Shown here: piece by piece, positions 7,757-14,126 of the stretch
How the letters are laid out: each line of letters starts with the position of its first letter
How positions within the stretch are numbered: position 1 is the first letter of the stretch
Notes under the pieces: generated by a model
Databases searched by the model: none
Told to the model about the DNA's origin: nothing
Seen by the model: only the letters and a program-made list of their open reading frames with translations
Origin: Chryseosolibacter sp036402115
GTDB lineage: Bacteria; Bacteroidota; Bacteroidia; Cytophagales; Cyclobacteriaceae
Assembly (NCBI GenBank): GCA_036402115.1
Contig: DASWTM010000173.1
Span: 1-15,672 of the forward strand
Direction: 5' to 3'
DNA length: 15,672 nt
Program-made: the position numbers and the translations under genes

Positions 7757-7789
7757 AAGCCATAGCTATAGCCAAAAGCCATTGCCATT
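7757..7789 (-). repeat. Right arm of repeat bounding the four-helix-bundle gene
   Basis: Inverted GGCTAT/GGCAAT words (AAGCCATAGCTATAGCC, AAAAGCCATTGCCATTC) that begin five bases after the four-helix-bundle stop and end one base before the ligase ATG. It therefore occupies the whole ribosome-binding region of the ligase gene. It pairs with 7216-7242 and 7295-7306. Confidence 0.85.
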
Positions 7790-7790
7790 C

Positions 7791-9452
7791 ATGAAGCACT
7801 TCACCCGCCTCTTCTCCGAACTCGATCAAACCACCAAGACGCTTGGTAAGATCAAAGCCTTGATGGATTATTTTGATCATGCTTCCGATCAGGATAAATT
7901 ATGGACGATTGCAATTCTCTCTCACCGCAGACCGAAAAGGAGCGTGAATGCAACGTATTTGGCCGAATGGGCGAGAGAACTTTCAGGACTGCCCGAGTGG
8001 ATTTTTTACGAGTCATACACAGTCGTAGGAGATCTGGCAGAAACTATCACATTAGTCCTTCCTTCGGAATTTGAGCAGTCGGATTTTACACTCACATATT
8101 GGATAGACTTCATCAAATCACTGGAGCCGCTCGATGTTCCTGAAAAAAAAGAAAAAATTCAGGCGGCATGGGGACAATTAAATGAAGCGGAGCGATTTGT
8201 ATTCAACAAGCTTATCACAGGTGGTTTCCGAATCGGTGTGTCACAACAGCTGATGGTGAAGGCGCTGGCGAAACACGCCAATGTTAAGGAAAACATTGTG
8301 GCACACAAGCTGATGGGCAATTGGTCCCCGGACACAAATACATTCCAGGACCTTTTGCATTCCACTGAGGAGACTGATATTTCAAAACCTTACCCGTTTT
8401 ACCTAGCCTATGCGTTAGAAGATGACGTGAGCACACTTGGAGATCCAAACGAATGGATTGCTGAACGAAAGTGGGATGGCATTCGCGGGCAGGTTATCGT
8501 AAGAAATGGACAATTGTTCGTGTGGTCGAGGGGAGAGGAGTTGGTGACAGATAAATATCCGGAATACGAAGTGATGTTGAAATTGCTTCCGGATGGCACT
8601 GTCATCGATGGAGAAATTCTTCCGTTCAAAGATGACCTTCCGATGGTATTTAGTTCGCTGCAAACGCGCATCGGGCGGAAAACGTTGTCTGCAAAGATAT
8701 TGAAGGACGTTCCGGTTTCATTTGTTGCTTACGATGTTCTTGAGTGGCAGGGTGAAGATTTTCGAACCCATTCTTTCGAAGAACGAAGGAAAAAAATTGA
8801 AGAGATCTGCAATACAGCGAACAGCACGGTACTGCGTTTATCTCCGCGCGTTCAATTCGATACGTGGGAAAAGTTAGCTGAGGAAAGGATGCGTTCACGC
8901 GAATTTTTGAGTGAAGGTATTATGCTTAAGCGCAAGGATTCGATCTATCGAAACGGGAGAAGGAGAGGTGATTGGTGGAAATGGAAAATAGATCCTTTCA
9001 CCGTTGATGCCGTTATGATCTACGCGATGCGGGGACATGGCAGACGCGCAAACCTTTATACTGACTACACGTTCGCTGTTTGGGATGGAGAACAACTTGT
9101 TCCTTTTGCAAAAGCATACAGTGGACTTACGGATGAAGAGATCAGGCAAGTTGATCGATGGGTAAAAGCAAATACTGTTGAACGCTTCGGTCCCGTCAGA
9201 AGTGTAAAACCAGAACTTGTTTTCGAAATTGCATTCGAAGGGATCAATCGATCCCCTCGACACAAATCTGGGATAGCGTTACGGTTTCCGCGAATGGCGA
9301 GGTGGAGGAAGGATAAAAAAGCAAGCGAGGCCAATACGCTGAGTGATTTGAATGCGTTGTTGAAAGCGGAGTCCGGGGGCCAGGAGCCGGGAACCCGGGA
9401 GGCCGGAGAGCCGGGGAAGCCGGATCAAAGGTTGCCTAAAATATTTGAGTGA
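7791..9452 (+). CDS. ATP-dependent DNA ligase (LigB-type, exonuclease-associated)
   Basis: 553 residues from the ATG at 7791, giving the conserved opening MKHFTRLFSELDQTT; a TTG at 7782 lies inside the repeat and is unlikely. Order of domains: N-terminal DNA-binding domain (about 1-200), adenylation domain, then OB-fold. The adenylated lysine is K227 in ERKWDGIRG; further nucleotidyltransferase motifs are DGEILPF, FVAYDVLEW, SEGIMLKRKDS and WWKWKIDPFTVD. It seals nicks with ATP and works with the exonuclease upstream in DNA end repair. The normal family end is near LNALLK; the last 29 or so residues are a Gly/Glu/Pro-rich tail encoded by a GC-rich repeat (9368-9424) and are probably not functional sequence. 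No helicase or phosphoesterase of the usual set follows. Confidence 0.93.
   Translation: MKHFTRLFSELDQTTKTLGKIKALMDYFDHASDQDKLWTIAILSHRRPKRSVNATYLAEWARELSGLPEWIFYESYTVVGDLAETITLVLPSEFEQSDFTLTYWIDFIKSLEPLDVPEKKEKIQAAWGQLNEAERFVFNKLITGGFRIGVSQQLMVKALAKHANVKENIVAHKLMGNWSPDTNTFQDLLHSTEETDISKPYPFYLAYALEDDVSTLGDPNEWIAERKWDGIRGQVIVRNGQLFVWSRGEELVTDKYPEYEVMLKLLPDGTVIDGEILPFKDDLPMVFSSLQTRIGRKTLSAKILKDVPVSFVAYDVLEWQGEDFRTHSFEERRKKIEEICNTANSTVLRLSPRVQFDTWEKLAEERMRSREFLSEGIMLKRKDSIYRNGRRRGDWWKWKIDPFTVDAVMIYAMRGHGRRANLYTDYTFAVWDGEQLVPFAKAYSGLTDEEIRQVDRWVKANTVERFGPVRSVKPELVFEIAFEGINRSPRHKSGIALRFPRMARWRKDKKASEANTLSDLNALLKAESGGQEPGTREAGEPGKPDQRLPKIFE
9368..9424 (+). repeat. GC-rich CCGGGAGCC word repeat inside ligase 3' end
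   Basis: Degenerate tandem copies of a GGAGCCGGG word within the reading frame, far richer in G+C than the gene body. It encodes the low-complexity tail with QEPGTREAGEPGKP. No inverted partner is present nearby. Confidence 0.75.
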
Positions 9453-9474
9453 GATAATGTCATCAGGTTTGTGC

Positions 9475-9517
9475 TCACCGCATCCCTAGCCCTTCTCCCA
9501 AAGGACAAGGGAAGAGC
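9475..9517. repeat. Pyrimidine/purine palindromic repeat after the ligase
   Basis: CTCACC, CATCCCTAGCCC and TTCTCCC followed by AAGGGAAGAGC form a small hairpin (GCCCTTC 9489-9495 against GAAGAGC 9511-9517, one mismatch). It resembles the CCCTAGCCCTCTCCC-type palindromic repeats that I recall in many bacterial intergenic regions. A partly complementary block, AGAGGGGTAGGATGAGGTGA, follows at about 9571-9590. It could act as the ligase terminator. Confidence 0.35.
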
Positions 9518-9523
9518 GCCCGA

Positions 9524-9630
9524 TTAAAACTTGTACGTTATGCTCAGAGCCGCTCCGCCACCTTCAGAAGAGGGGTAGGATGAGGTGAAAACAGTTTTGT
9601 ATCTTGTTCCATCAAACCCCACGTATGAAA
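9524..9630 (-). pseudogene. Possible 3' remnant of an outer-membrane beta-barrel gene
   Basis: On the minus strand an open frame ends at 9524 with ...GGGAALSITYKF and stop; upstream it reads YVGFDGTRYKTVFTSSYP. Alternating small/aromatic residues with a terminal phenylalanine are typical of the last strands of outer-membrane barrels. The frame is open for only 47 codons, up to 9664, and runs into the hydrolase start, so at most a decayed tail is left. Chance is possible. Confidence 0.3.
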
Positions 9631-10766
9631 AAAAGACTCTTACCAGCGCTTGCGTTGTTATTGTTCATCGCATACGCATGTCAACCGGACCAAGAATCAA
9701 AATCTCAATTAGATGTCGGGATCGAAAGGGGAAACTTTAAACCCGGCATGATCGACACAATCCTCTTTCACCCAACCGAACCATACAGTTTTGGTGAATA
9801 CTCCGGCCCCAAACCTTTCTTTGTTAAGATCTGGGTTCCGGTAAGAACAACGAGTGAAAAATCGCTAACCTATTCAGACCTATTCAAATTCGAAGACCTT
9901 GATCCGAAATTGATTCCACTTTACGACACGCTTAACAAAGGGTATATCGGTTATGTACGTCATCGATTAACAAAAACAATTGGTGACGAAGACTCAACAT
10001 TGAAATCAAAGTCTGAGCAAATGTTTGATCAGCTTTCGCGATTGACAATTCGTTCCCGTTACACTGAAAAACCCGAAGGAAAATTTCCAGTGATAGTTTA
10101 CCATCATGGCTACGGAGGATGGTCGCATGAGAATTTTTTGTTTGCGGAATACATGGCAGCGAATGGTTTTGTTGTCATCGGAACCAACTATGAGTGGCCG
10201 AACCATGAAGGAGGTTGGGATGAAGGAAAATCTGATCTGAAGTACATTCTCAATTTTGCAAAGCATCTTCCATACGCAGACAGCACTCAGGTATTTGCTG
10301 TCGGACATTCGTGGGGAGCACAATCTGTGTTATATTATGATAGTGCGCCAGCGCAACCCTTTCAATCTACGATTGCTCTTCATACAACTATGAGGGACCG
10401 TTTCCATTGGACACTATCACTAAGTGGTGGTCGACTGTTTCAAAAGTAATGCTCGACTCAACAAGAAAAACTTCCCCAACATTGATCCTGGCACCGGAAA
10501 AACCTTCGAATGATTTCCTGATTTTCCGCAAAAGCAAAAGTGCAGACTACCATTATGTCAGCGTGCTTAATCCGATTGCTCATGATGGTTTTATTTCTGT
10601 TGATAATCTTCGGTATTTCATTCGTGAAAATTATAAGCCGAAAGAAGATAGTATTCTCCAACAACAGTTTGTGACTTATCAAGAACTCTGCAGAATGATG
10701 CACGAGCAGTTCGCGACAGGGGAAATTGATTGGGATGGGTATAAGCGATTGGTGAACGTTAAGTAA
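9625..10766 (+). pseudogene. Lipoprotein alpha/beta hydrolase, interrupted by a frameshift
   Basis: The ATG at 9625 starts a lipoprotein signal peptide (MKKRLLPALALLLFIAYACQ) with cysteine at the lipobox, so the product would be membrane-anchored. An oxyanion-type HHGYGG and the nucleophile elbow GHSWG (S229) are seen, as in dienelactone hydrolase / PAF-acetylhydrolase-like esterases. The first frame ends at 10449 after 274 residues in a non-family tail; the family sequence resumes in another frame (GPFPLDTITKWW) and continues to 10766 with NPIAHDGF, probably carrying the catalytic histidine. Restoring one G near 10390-10397, so that ATGAGGGACC reads ATGGAGGGACC, gives a continuous protein of about 380 residues. 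Either a recent one-base deletion has inactivated the gene or this is a sequencing error. Confidence 0.75.
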
Positions 10767-10837
10767 ATTAAGATTCATTCGACATAAAAAATTGTAAACA
10801 CGTTCCAACTACGGAGGCGAATACCTATATTCACTTA

Positions 10838-11251
10838 ATGCGCCTCTTCTCCGCCATCCTTCTGTTTTTTCTCACGCTTCCTGCGGTAGCGCAGCAGGCG
10901 AATGATGAAATTCGGATGAGCATTTTTTTCGGAGGCGGCAGTTACTACATCTCGGAAGACCAAGTGGAGAAATTAAATCACTGGCTGGATTCGATTCCGA
11001 ACCTTCTCGAGAAATATGAAATTCAATTGATCAGCCACACGGATCCTATCGGGGGCAAGGAGTACAACGAATGGCTTTCTAAAATGCGAAGCGGAGCAGT
11101 CCAGGGAATTCTCATTCAGTATCCAATTCCCGAACACAAGATCAAGATTAAAGACTGGGGACTCGAAAATGCTGTTTACCGGAACGATACATGGGAAGGC
11201 ATGCAGATGAATCGGAGGGTGGATGTGATACTTTATCCGATCGTGTTTTAA
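10838..11251 (+). CDS. Minimal OmpA-family peptidoglycan-binding protein
   Basis: 137 residues: a signal peptide (ending near AVAQQA) and then only an OmpA C-terminal domain. The hallmarks are SHTDPIGGKEYNEWLSKMR, where the aspartate and the second-helix arginine usually contact diaminopimelate, and the closing NRRVDVIL. There is no N-terminal beta-barrel, lipobox cysteine or TPR region as in larger Bacteroidota OmpA proteins, so it is probably a periplasmic peptidoglycan-associated protein. It starts 71 bases after the hydrolase end and may have its own promoter; a TATATTCA box lies five bases before the ATG, without a clear -33 partner. Confidence 0.85.
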   Translation: MRLFSAILLFFLTLPAVAQQANDEIRMSIFFGGGSYYISEDQVEKLNHWLDSIPNLLEKYEIQLISHTDPIGGKEYNEWLSKMRSGAVQGILIQYPIPEHKIKIKDWGLENAVYRNDTWEGMQMNRRVDVILYPIVF

Positions 11252-11300
11252 GTGCCTGCTGCTTTCGTGCTTCCCCTCATTCCGCGCCTTTTAAACGAAA

Positions 11301-11333
11301 GGCTTCACGCCACACGCTTCACGCTTCACGCCT
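11301..11333 (+). repeat. Left arm of gene-free inverted word repeat
   Basis: Tandem CTTCACG-type words. 26 of 33 bases match the reverse complement of 11396-11428, with no gaps. The loop between the arms (11334-11395) is 62 bases without an open frame. Confidence 0.75.
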
Positions 11334-11395
11334 TGAGGTACACAGATTTAAAAGTGTATTTCAATTAAACGTAAGTCACCATAACGACCGCACAC

Positions 11396-11428
11396 AGGCG
11401 TGCAGCTTGTAGCGTGCAGCCTGCAGCC
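11396..11428 (-). repeat. Right arm of gene-free inverted word repeat
   Basis: Inverted partner of 11301-11333, with GTGCAGC/TGTAGC words (AGGCGTGCAGCTTGTAGCG opening). The two 33-base arms could form a long hairpin downstream of the OmpA gene. Confidence 0.75.
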
Positions 11429-11562
11429 CGCTCAGATCACCGATAAGCCGTCAAAATCGCAGGCAAGTTTCGTTTATCCGTTTCCGGACACCCTTTTTCA
11501 TATCCGAACGTACAAATCCAGTCAAAAACAGCTTTTCCGAGCGTCAGAACCTGAAAAATCCA

Positions 11563-11579
11563 TTGGCACCATTATTGGC
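11563..11579 (+). promoter_or_regulatory. Sigma-54-like promoter candidate
   Basis: TTGGCAC (11563-11569), five bases, then TTGGC (11575-11579). The -24 half is a perfect match to TTGGCAC; the -12 half has GG where the consensus has GC, or needs one extra spacer base. It lies about 60 bases before the ABC ATPase start. Confidence 0.3.
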
Positions 11580-11598
11580 TTTCGGACACTACTTCGTA

Positions 11599-11613
11599 AA
11601 TAAGCAGCTTATT
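11599..11613. promoter_or_regulatory. 15-base palindrome before the ABC gene
   Basis: AATAAGC-A-GCTTATT is a perfect inverted repeat ending 24 bases before the ATPase start. It could be an operator or a leader hairpin. Confidence 0.3.
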
Positions 11614-11637
11614 AACCTTCATTTTAACCGTTAGCAC

Positions 11638-12324
11638 ATGATCAAACTACGCGATATTGATAAGTATATCGATTCACGCTTTCAAAGAACATTTATCTTA
11701 AAAGGAGTCAATCTTGATATTCAGCAGGGCGAATTCGTCACAATCATGGGTCCTTCTGGAGCCGGAAAATCAACGCTGATGAACATTATCGGAATGCTGG
11801 ATGAAGCGTCCGCAGGAGAGTATTACTTCTTTGACGAGCCAGTTCATAAAATGAAGGAGAAACAGAAGTCCGATATGCACAAGAATTACATCGGCTTCAT
11901 CTTCCAGGCCTATCACCTTATTGACGAACTAACTGTTTACGAAAACATTGAAACACCACTTCTTTACAAAGGAGTAAGCGGTGCGCAACGCAAAAGCATG
12001 GTTGCTGAAATGTTGGACCGCTTCAACATGGTGGCAAAAAAGGATCTTTTCCCGGAACAATTGAGCGGTGGTCAGCAACAGCTCGTGGGTATTGCCCGCG
12101 CGATCGTTGGACAACCGAAACTTCTGCTTGCAGATGAGCCTACCGGAAATCTCCATTCCGATCAGGGAAAGCAGATCATGGAAATCTTCAAGAAACTAAA
12201 TGATGAAGGCATCACGATCATTCAAGTGACACACTCCGAAGAAAATGCCCGCTATGGCAAGCGTATCATTAAAGTTGCCGATGGTGCGGTGGTGGAAGAT
12301 AATTTGGTGTTAGAAAGAGTTTAA
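11638..12324 (+). CDS. ABC transporter ATP-binding protein (LolD/MacB type)
   Basis: 228 residues, the normal size of a stand-alone ATPase of the LolD/MacB group. Walker A GPSGAGKST is at residues 38-46, the Q-loop glutamine at Q90, signature LSGGQ at 142-146, Walker B LLLADE with D166-E167, and the H-loop histidine H199. The order and the sequence around the Q-loop (FIFQAYHLIDELTVYENIE) fit exporters that move lipoproteins or drugs with an FtsX-like permease. No such permease or periplasmic adaptor is in the window. One base separates its stop from the TolC-type gene, so they form one transcript. A sigma-54-like element and a palindrome lie upstream. Confidence 0.93.
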   Translation: MIKLRDIDKYIDSRFQRTFILKGVNLDIQQGEFVTIMGPSGAGKSTLMNIIGMLDEASAGEYYFFDEPVHKMKEKQKSDMHKNYIGFIFQAYHLIDELTVYENIETPLLYKGVSGAQRKSMVAEMLDRFNMVAKKDLFPEQLSGGQQQLVGIARAIVGQPKLLLADEPTGNLHSDQGKQIMEIFKKLNDEGITIIQVTHSEENARYGKRIIKVADGAVVEDNLVLERV

Positions 12325-12325
12325 T

Positions 12326-13690
12326 ATGAAAAATATACTTCTCTCATGTATCACGGCCGCGTTGGCCCTTACTGCCTCAGCCCAGAACCAGCAGCCAGAT
12401 TCGGTTCTCACGTTTAAAGGTGCGGTCGACATCGCATTAAAGAATAACGTCAATATCATTCAGCAAAAAAACAACCTGAACCTGACTCAGGTGAATCGCA
12501 CATTTCGTGCAGGACAGCTCGGTCCACAGGCGCAGATCAATGGTAGCGCAGGACGCTCCAATGGTAATAACTGGATTCAACAGGAAGGTCGCGTTGTTAA
12601 CGCTACTGTAGATGCTGCTTCGGCAACGCTTCAGGTTAGTATGCCGATTTTTGGCGGCCTCTCCGGAGTGAACACATTGCGACAGGCAAACAGTCAGCTC
12701 GATGCTCAAATGGCTTTTGTTAAACGGACGGCCCAGGACGTCATTAACACCGTAGCAACGCAGTATTTGCAGGTGCTGCTTGATCAGGAGCTTCTCAAGA
12801 TCGCTGAAGAAAATGTCGCGCTGCAAAAGACGATCTTAGACCAGGTGAAAGCACAGGTTGAAGTTGGAAGTCGTTCACCAGTTGATGAATTTAACCAGCA
12901 AGCGCAGGTAAGTAACGCGGAGCTTCGCGCAGTGCAAGCAGAGTTTGCTTTAATTAACGACAAAGCTACCCTCTTTCAGTCCCTGATGTTTGACCCAACC
13001 TATAATGTGCGAATTAATGAGCCGTCATGGGATGTAAATTCAATCGCGCTTGACAACCTCAGCCTTGATGATCTCGTACAGACTGCCCTGACGAACCGAG
13101 CTGATCTGAAACAAGCCCAATACACCGAGCGCGCTTCGAAGTTTGGCATGCATGCTGCCAAAGGAAACTACCTGCCAAGCTTGACTGCTTTTTACCAAAA
13201 TGGCTCAGCGTGGAACTTACAAAAAGGTACGCCTAGAGACTCATCGTATCGCAATTTCAGCGACCAGTTCTTTACCGATAACAGACGTAATTATCTTGGC
13301 GTTGGATTGACTATTCCGCTGTTCAGCGGATTTCAAAACCGGGCTATATACTATCAGTCAAAAGTTCAGTTCCAAAATAACCAGGCGCTCACCAAGAGCC
13401 GTGAGATTGTCGTCAAGGGAGATGTTGTCAGGGCGTATGAAAATTTCGTGAGCATCAAGAAGGCTTATTCAGCTGGTTTGGTTGGCCTTGAGGCATCTCA
13501 GATGGCATACAATCTCGAACAGGAGCGTTTCAACCTCGGCATAACAAGCTTCGTTGATTTTGCCAATGCTAACCGGACGTTCATCCAGGCCCAAGTCGAT
13601 ATGGCCCAGGCTAAATACCGCTTCTTGTTCCAGAAAGTGCTGCTCGATTATGCGATTGGTACTTTGAAACCGGAGGATCTGCCGGAATAA
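12326..13690 (+). CDS. TolC-family outer-membrane channel
   Basis: 454 residues with a signal peptide (MKNILLSCITAALALTASAQ). Two OEP repeats are visible. The first runs from about residue 30 (FKGAVDIALKNNVNI), and the second starts with a recurrence of the same pattern, LDDLVQTALTNRADLKQAQY, at about residue 249. Each contains a beta-strand pair (SMPIFGG and LTIPLFSG) that builds the trimeric barrel, plus long helices of the periplasmic tunnel. It provides the outer-membrane exit of type I or tripartite efflux systems. Because it is coupled to the ATPase, an ABC-driven exporter is implied, with permease and adaptor elsewhere. The stop codon overlaps the first bases of the AAAGCACC repeat. 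Confidence 0.94.
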   Translation: MKNILLSCITAALALTASAQNQQPDSVLTFKGAVDIALKNNVNIIQQKNNLNLTQVNRTFRAGQLGPQAQINGSAGRSNGNNWIQQEGRVVNATVDAASATLQVSMPIFGGLSGVNTLRQANSQLDAQMAFVKRTAQDVINTVATQYLQVLLDQELLKIAEENVALQKTILDQVKAQVEVGSRSPVDEFNQQAQVSNAELRAVQAEFALINDKATLFQSLMFDPTYNVRINEPSWDVNSIALDNLSLDDLVQTALTNRADLKQAQYTERASKFGMHAAKGNYLPSLTAFYQNGSAWNLQKGTPRDSSYRNFSDQFFTDNRRNYLGVGLTIPLFSGFQNRAIYYQSKVQFQNNQALTKSREIVVKGDVVRAYENFVSIKKAYSAGLVGLEASQMAYNLEQERFNLGITSFVDFANANRTFIQAQVDMAQAKYRFLFQKVLLDYAIGTLKPEDLPE

Positions 13691-13767
13691 AGCACCAATA
13701 ATCAATCCCGATAGCTATCGGGACCAAATCACAAATAGGGGCGTATACTTTCGAAGTGTATGCCTCT
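13689..13767 (+). repeat. Repeat copy A: AAAGCACCAAT word, palindrome and hairpin core
   Basis: Begins AAAGCACCAAT overlapping the TolC stop, continues with CCAAATC and CAAAT words and ends in the hairpin core AGGGGCGTATACTT (13737-13750), TCG loop, AAGTGTATGCCTCT (13754-13767): 14 of 14 pairs counting G-U. It shares its word and core with copy B at 13898 but lacks a right outer arm. Confidence 0.75.
13706..13723. repeat. Perfect 18-base palindrome TCCCGATAGCTATCGGGA
   Basis: Exact dyad sitting inside the word array of copy A, where copy B has about three bases (GCA) instead. I recall this palindrome as common between genes in Bacteroidota. It may also end TolC transcription. Confidence 0.8.
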
Positions 13768-13897
13768 CTTGTTAGGTGTCTGCGTGAGCGATTGAAGTGG
13801 AAACCGAAATGGCTTGTGGGATGGCCGTTGGAACGAAAAGCGCGACCCCGATGCGCCCCGACTGCGCGATGGCGATCGGGGGCACGCCCCAAGGACT
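13768..13897. other. Structured non-coding stretch between repeat copies
   Basis: No credible gene. It contains CCCCGAT (13846-13852) and ATCGGGG (13875-13881) as 7-base inverted arms and is G+C-rich. Short open frames on both strands have no recognisable sequence. Confidence 0.4.
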
Positions 13898-13994
13898 AAA
13901 GCACCAATTACCAAGCACCAAATCTCAAATAGGGGCGTATACTTTGAACGTACACGTCTCCATTTGAGATTTGATCATTGGTCATTGGTGCTTT
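13898..13994. repeat. Repeat copy B: 97-base near-palindromic hairpin element
   Basis: Arms 13898-13930 and 13962-13994, 33 bases each, match at 29 of 33 positions. Exact blocks are AAAGCACCAAT / ATTGGTGCTTT at the ends and AAATCTCAAAT / ATTTGAGATTT inside. The 31-base core is itself an imperfect hairpin related to that of copy A. Confidence 0.88.
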
Positions 13995-14053
13995 GACAAG
14001 GTCCGGATTTGTCTCGTCCGCCCCGCCCTCAATCCCTTGACTTTCTACCAATT

Positions 14054-14085
14054 ATTGCCCAATTCCCAAATTATCTTTACCTTTG
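14054..14085 (+). promoter_or_regulatory. Bacteroidota-type promoter of the S1 gene
   Basis: ATTG at 14054-14057, a 20-base spacer, then TACCTTTG at 14078-14085, an exact match to TAnnTTTG. Transcription would begin near 14091, leaving a leader of about 100 bases. Confidence 0.7.
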
Positions 14086-14108
14086 CAGCCCTGCTCGAAC
14101 GAGTGGGA

Positions 14109-14126
14109 CTCTTTCAGCTGAAAGAG
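14109..14126 (+). promoter_or_regulatory. Palindromic hairpin in S1 leader
   Basis: CTCTTTCAGCTGAAAGAG is a perfect 18-base dyad about 20 bases into the predicted leader. It is followed at once by GGC and a start-stop pair ATGTAA (14130-14135). It could be an autoregulatory structure or a protein-binding site. Confidence 0.45.

Larger units (their letters stand above)
11429..11637 (+). other. Non-coding leader region of the ABC-TolC pair
   Basis: Together with the repeat arms this makes a 386-base gap after the OmpA gene. A 67-codon open frame (11400-11603) starts inside the repeat arm and has no recognisable sequence. The region holds two copies of CGGACAC (11485-11491 and 11583-11589), a sigma-54-like element and a palindrome, noted separately. 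Confidence 0.5.

Noticed and set aside
7216..7789. A true 23S rRNA intervening sequence
   Set aside because: The flanks are protein genes (exonuclease and ligase), not rRNA.
11400..11603. 67-codon open frame before the ABC gene
   Set aside because: It starts inside a repeat arm, has no recognisable domain and overlaps the regulatory region.
13689..13994. Insertion sequence ends
   Set aside because: No transposase lies between or near the arms and no clear target duplication was found; a non-autonomous element remains possible.
13814..13996. Short open frames in the gap between the TolC-type gene and rpsA
   Set aside because: Their translation follows repeat and palindrome sequence and has no protein-like pattern.
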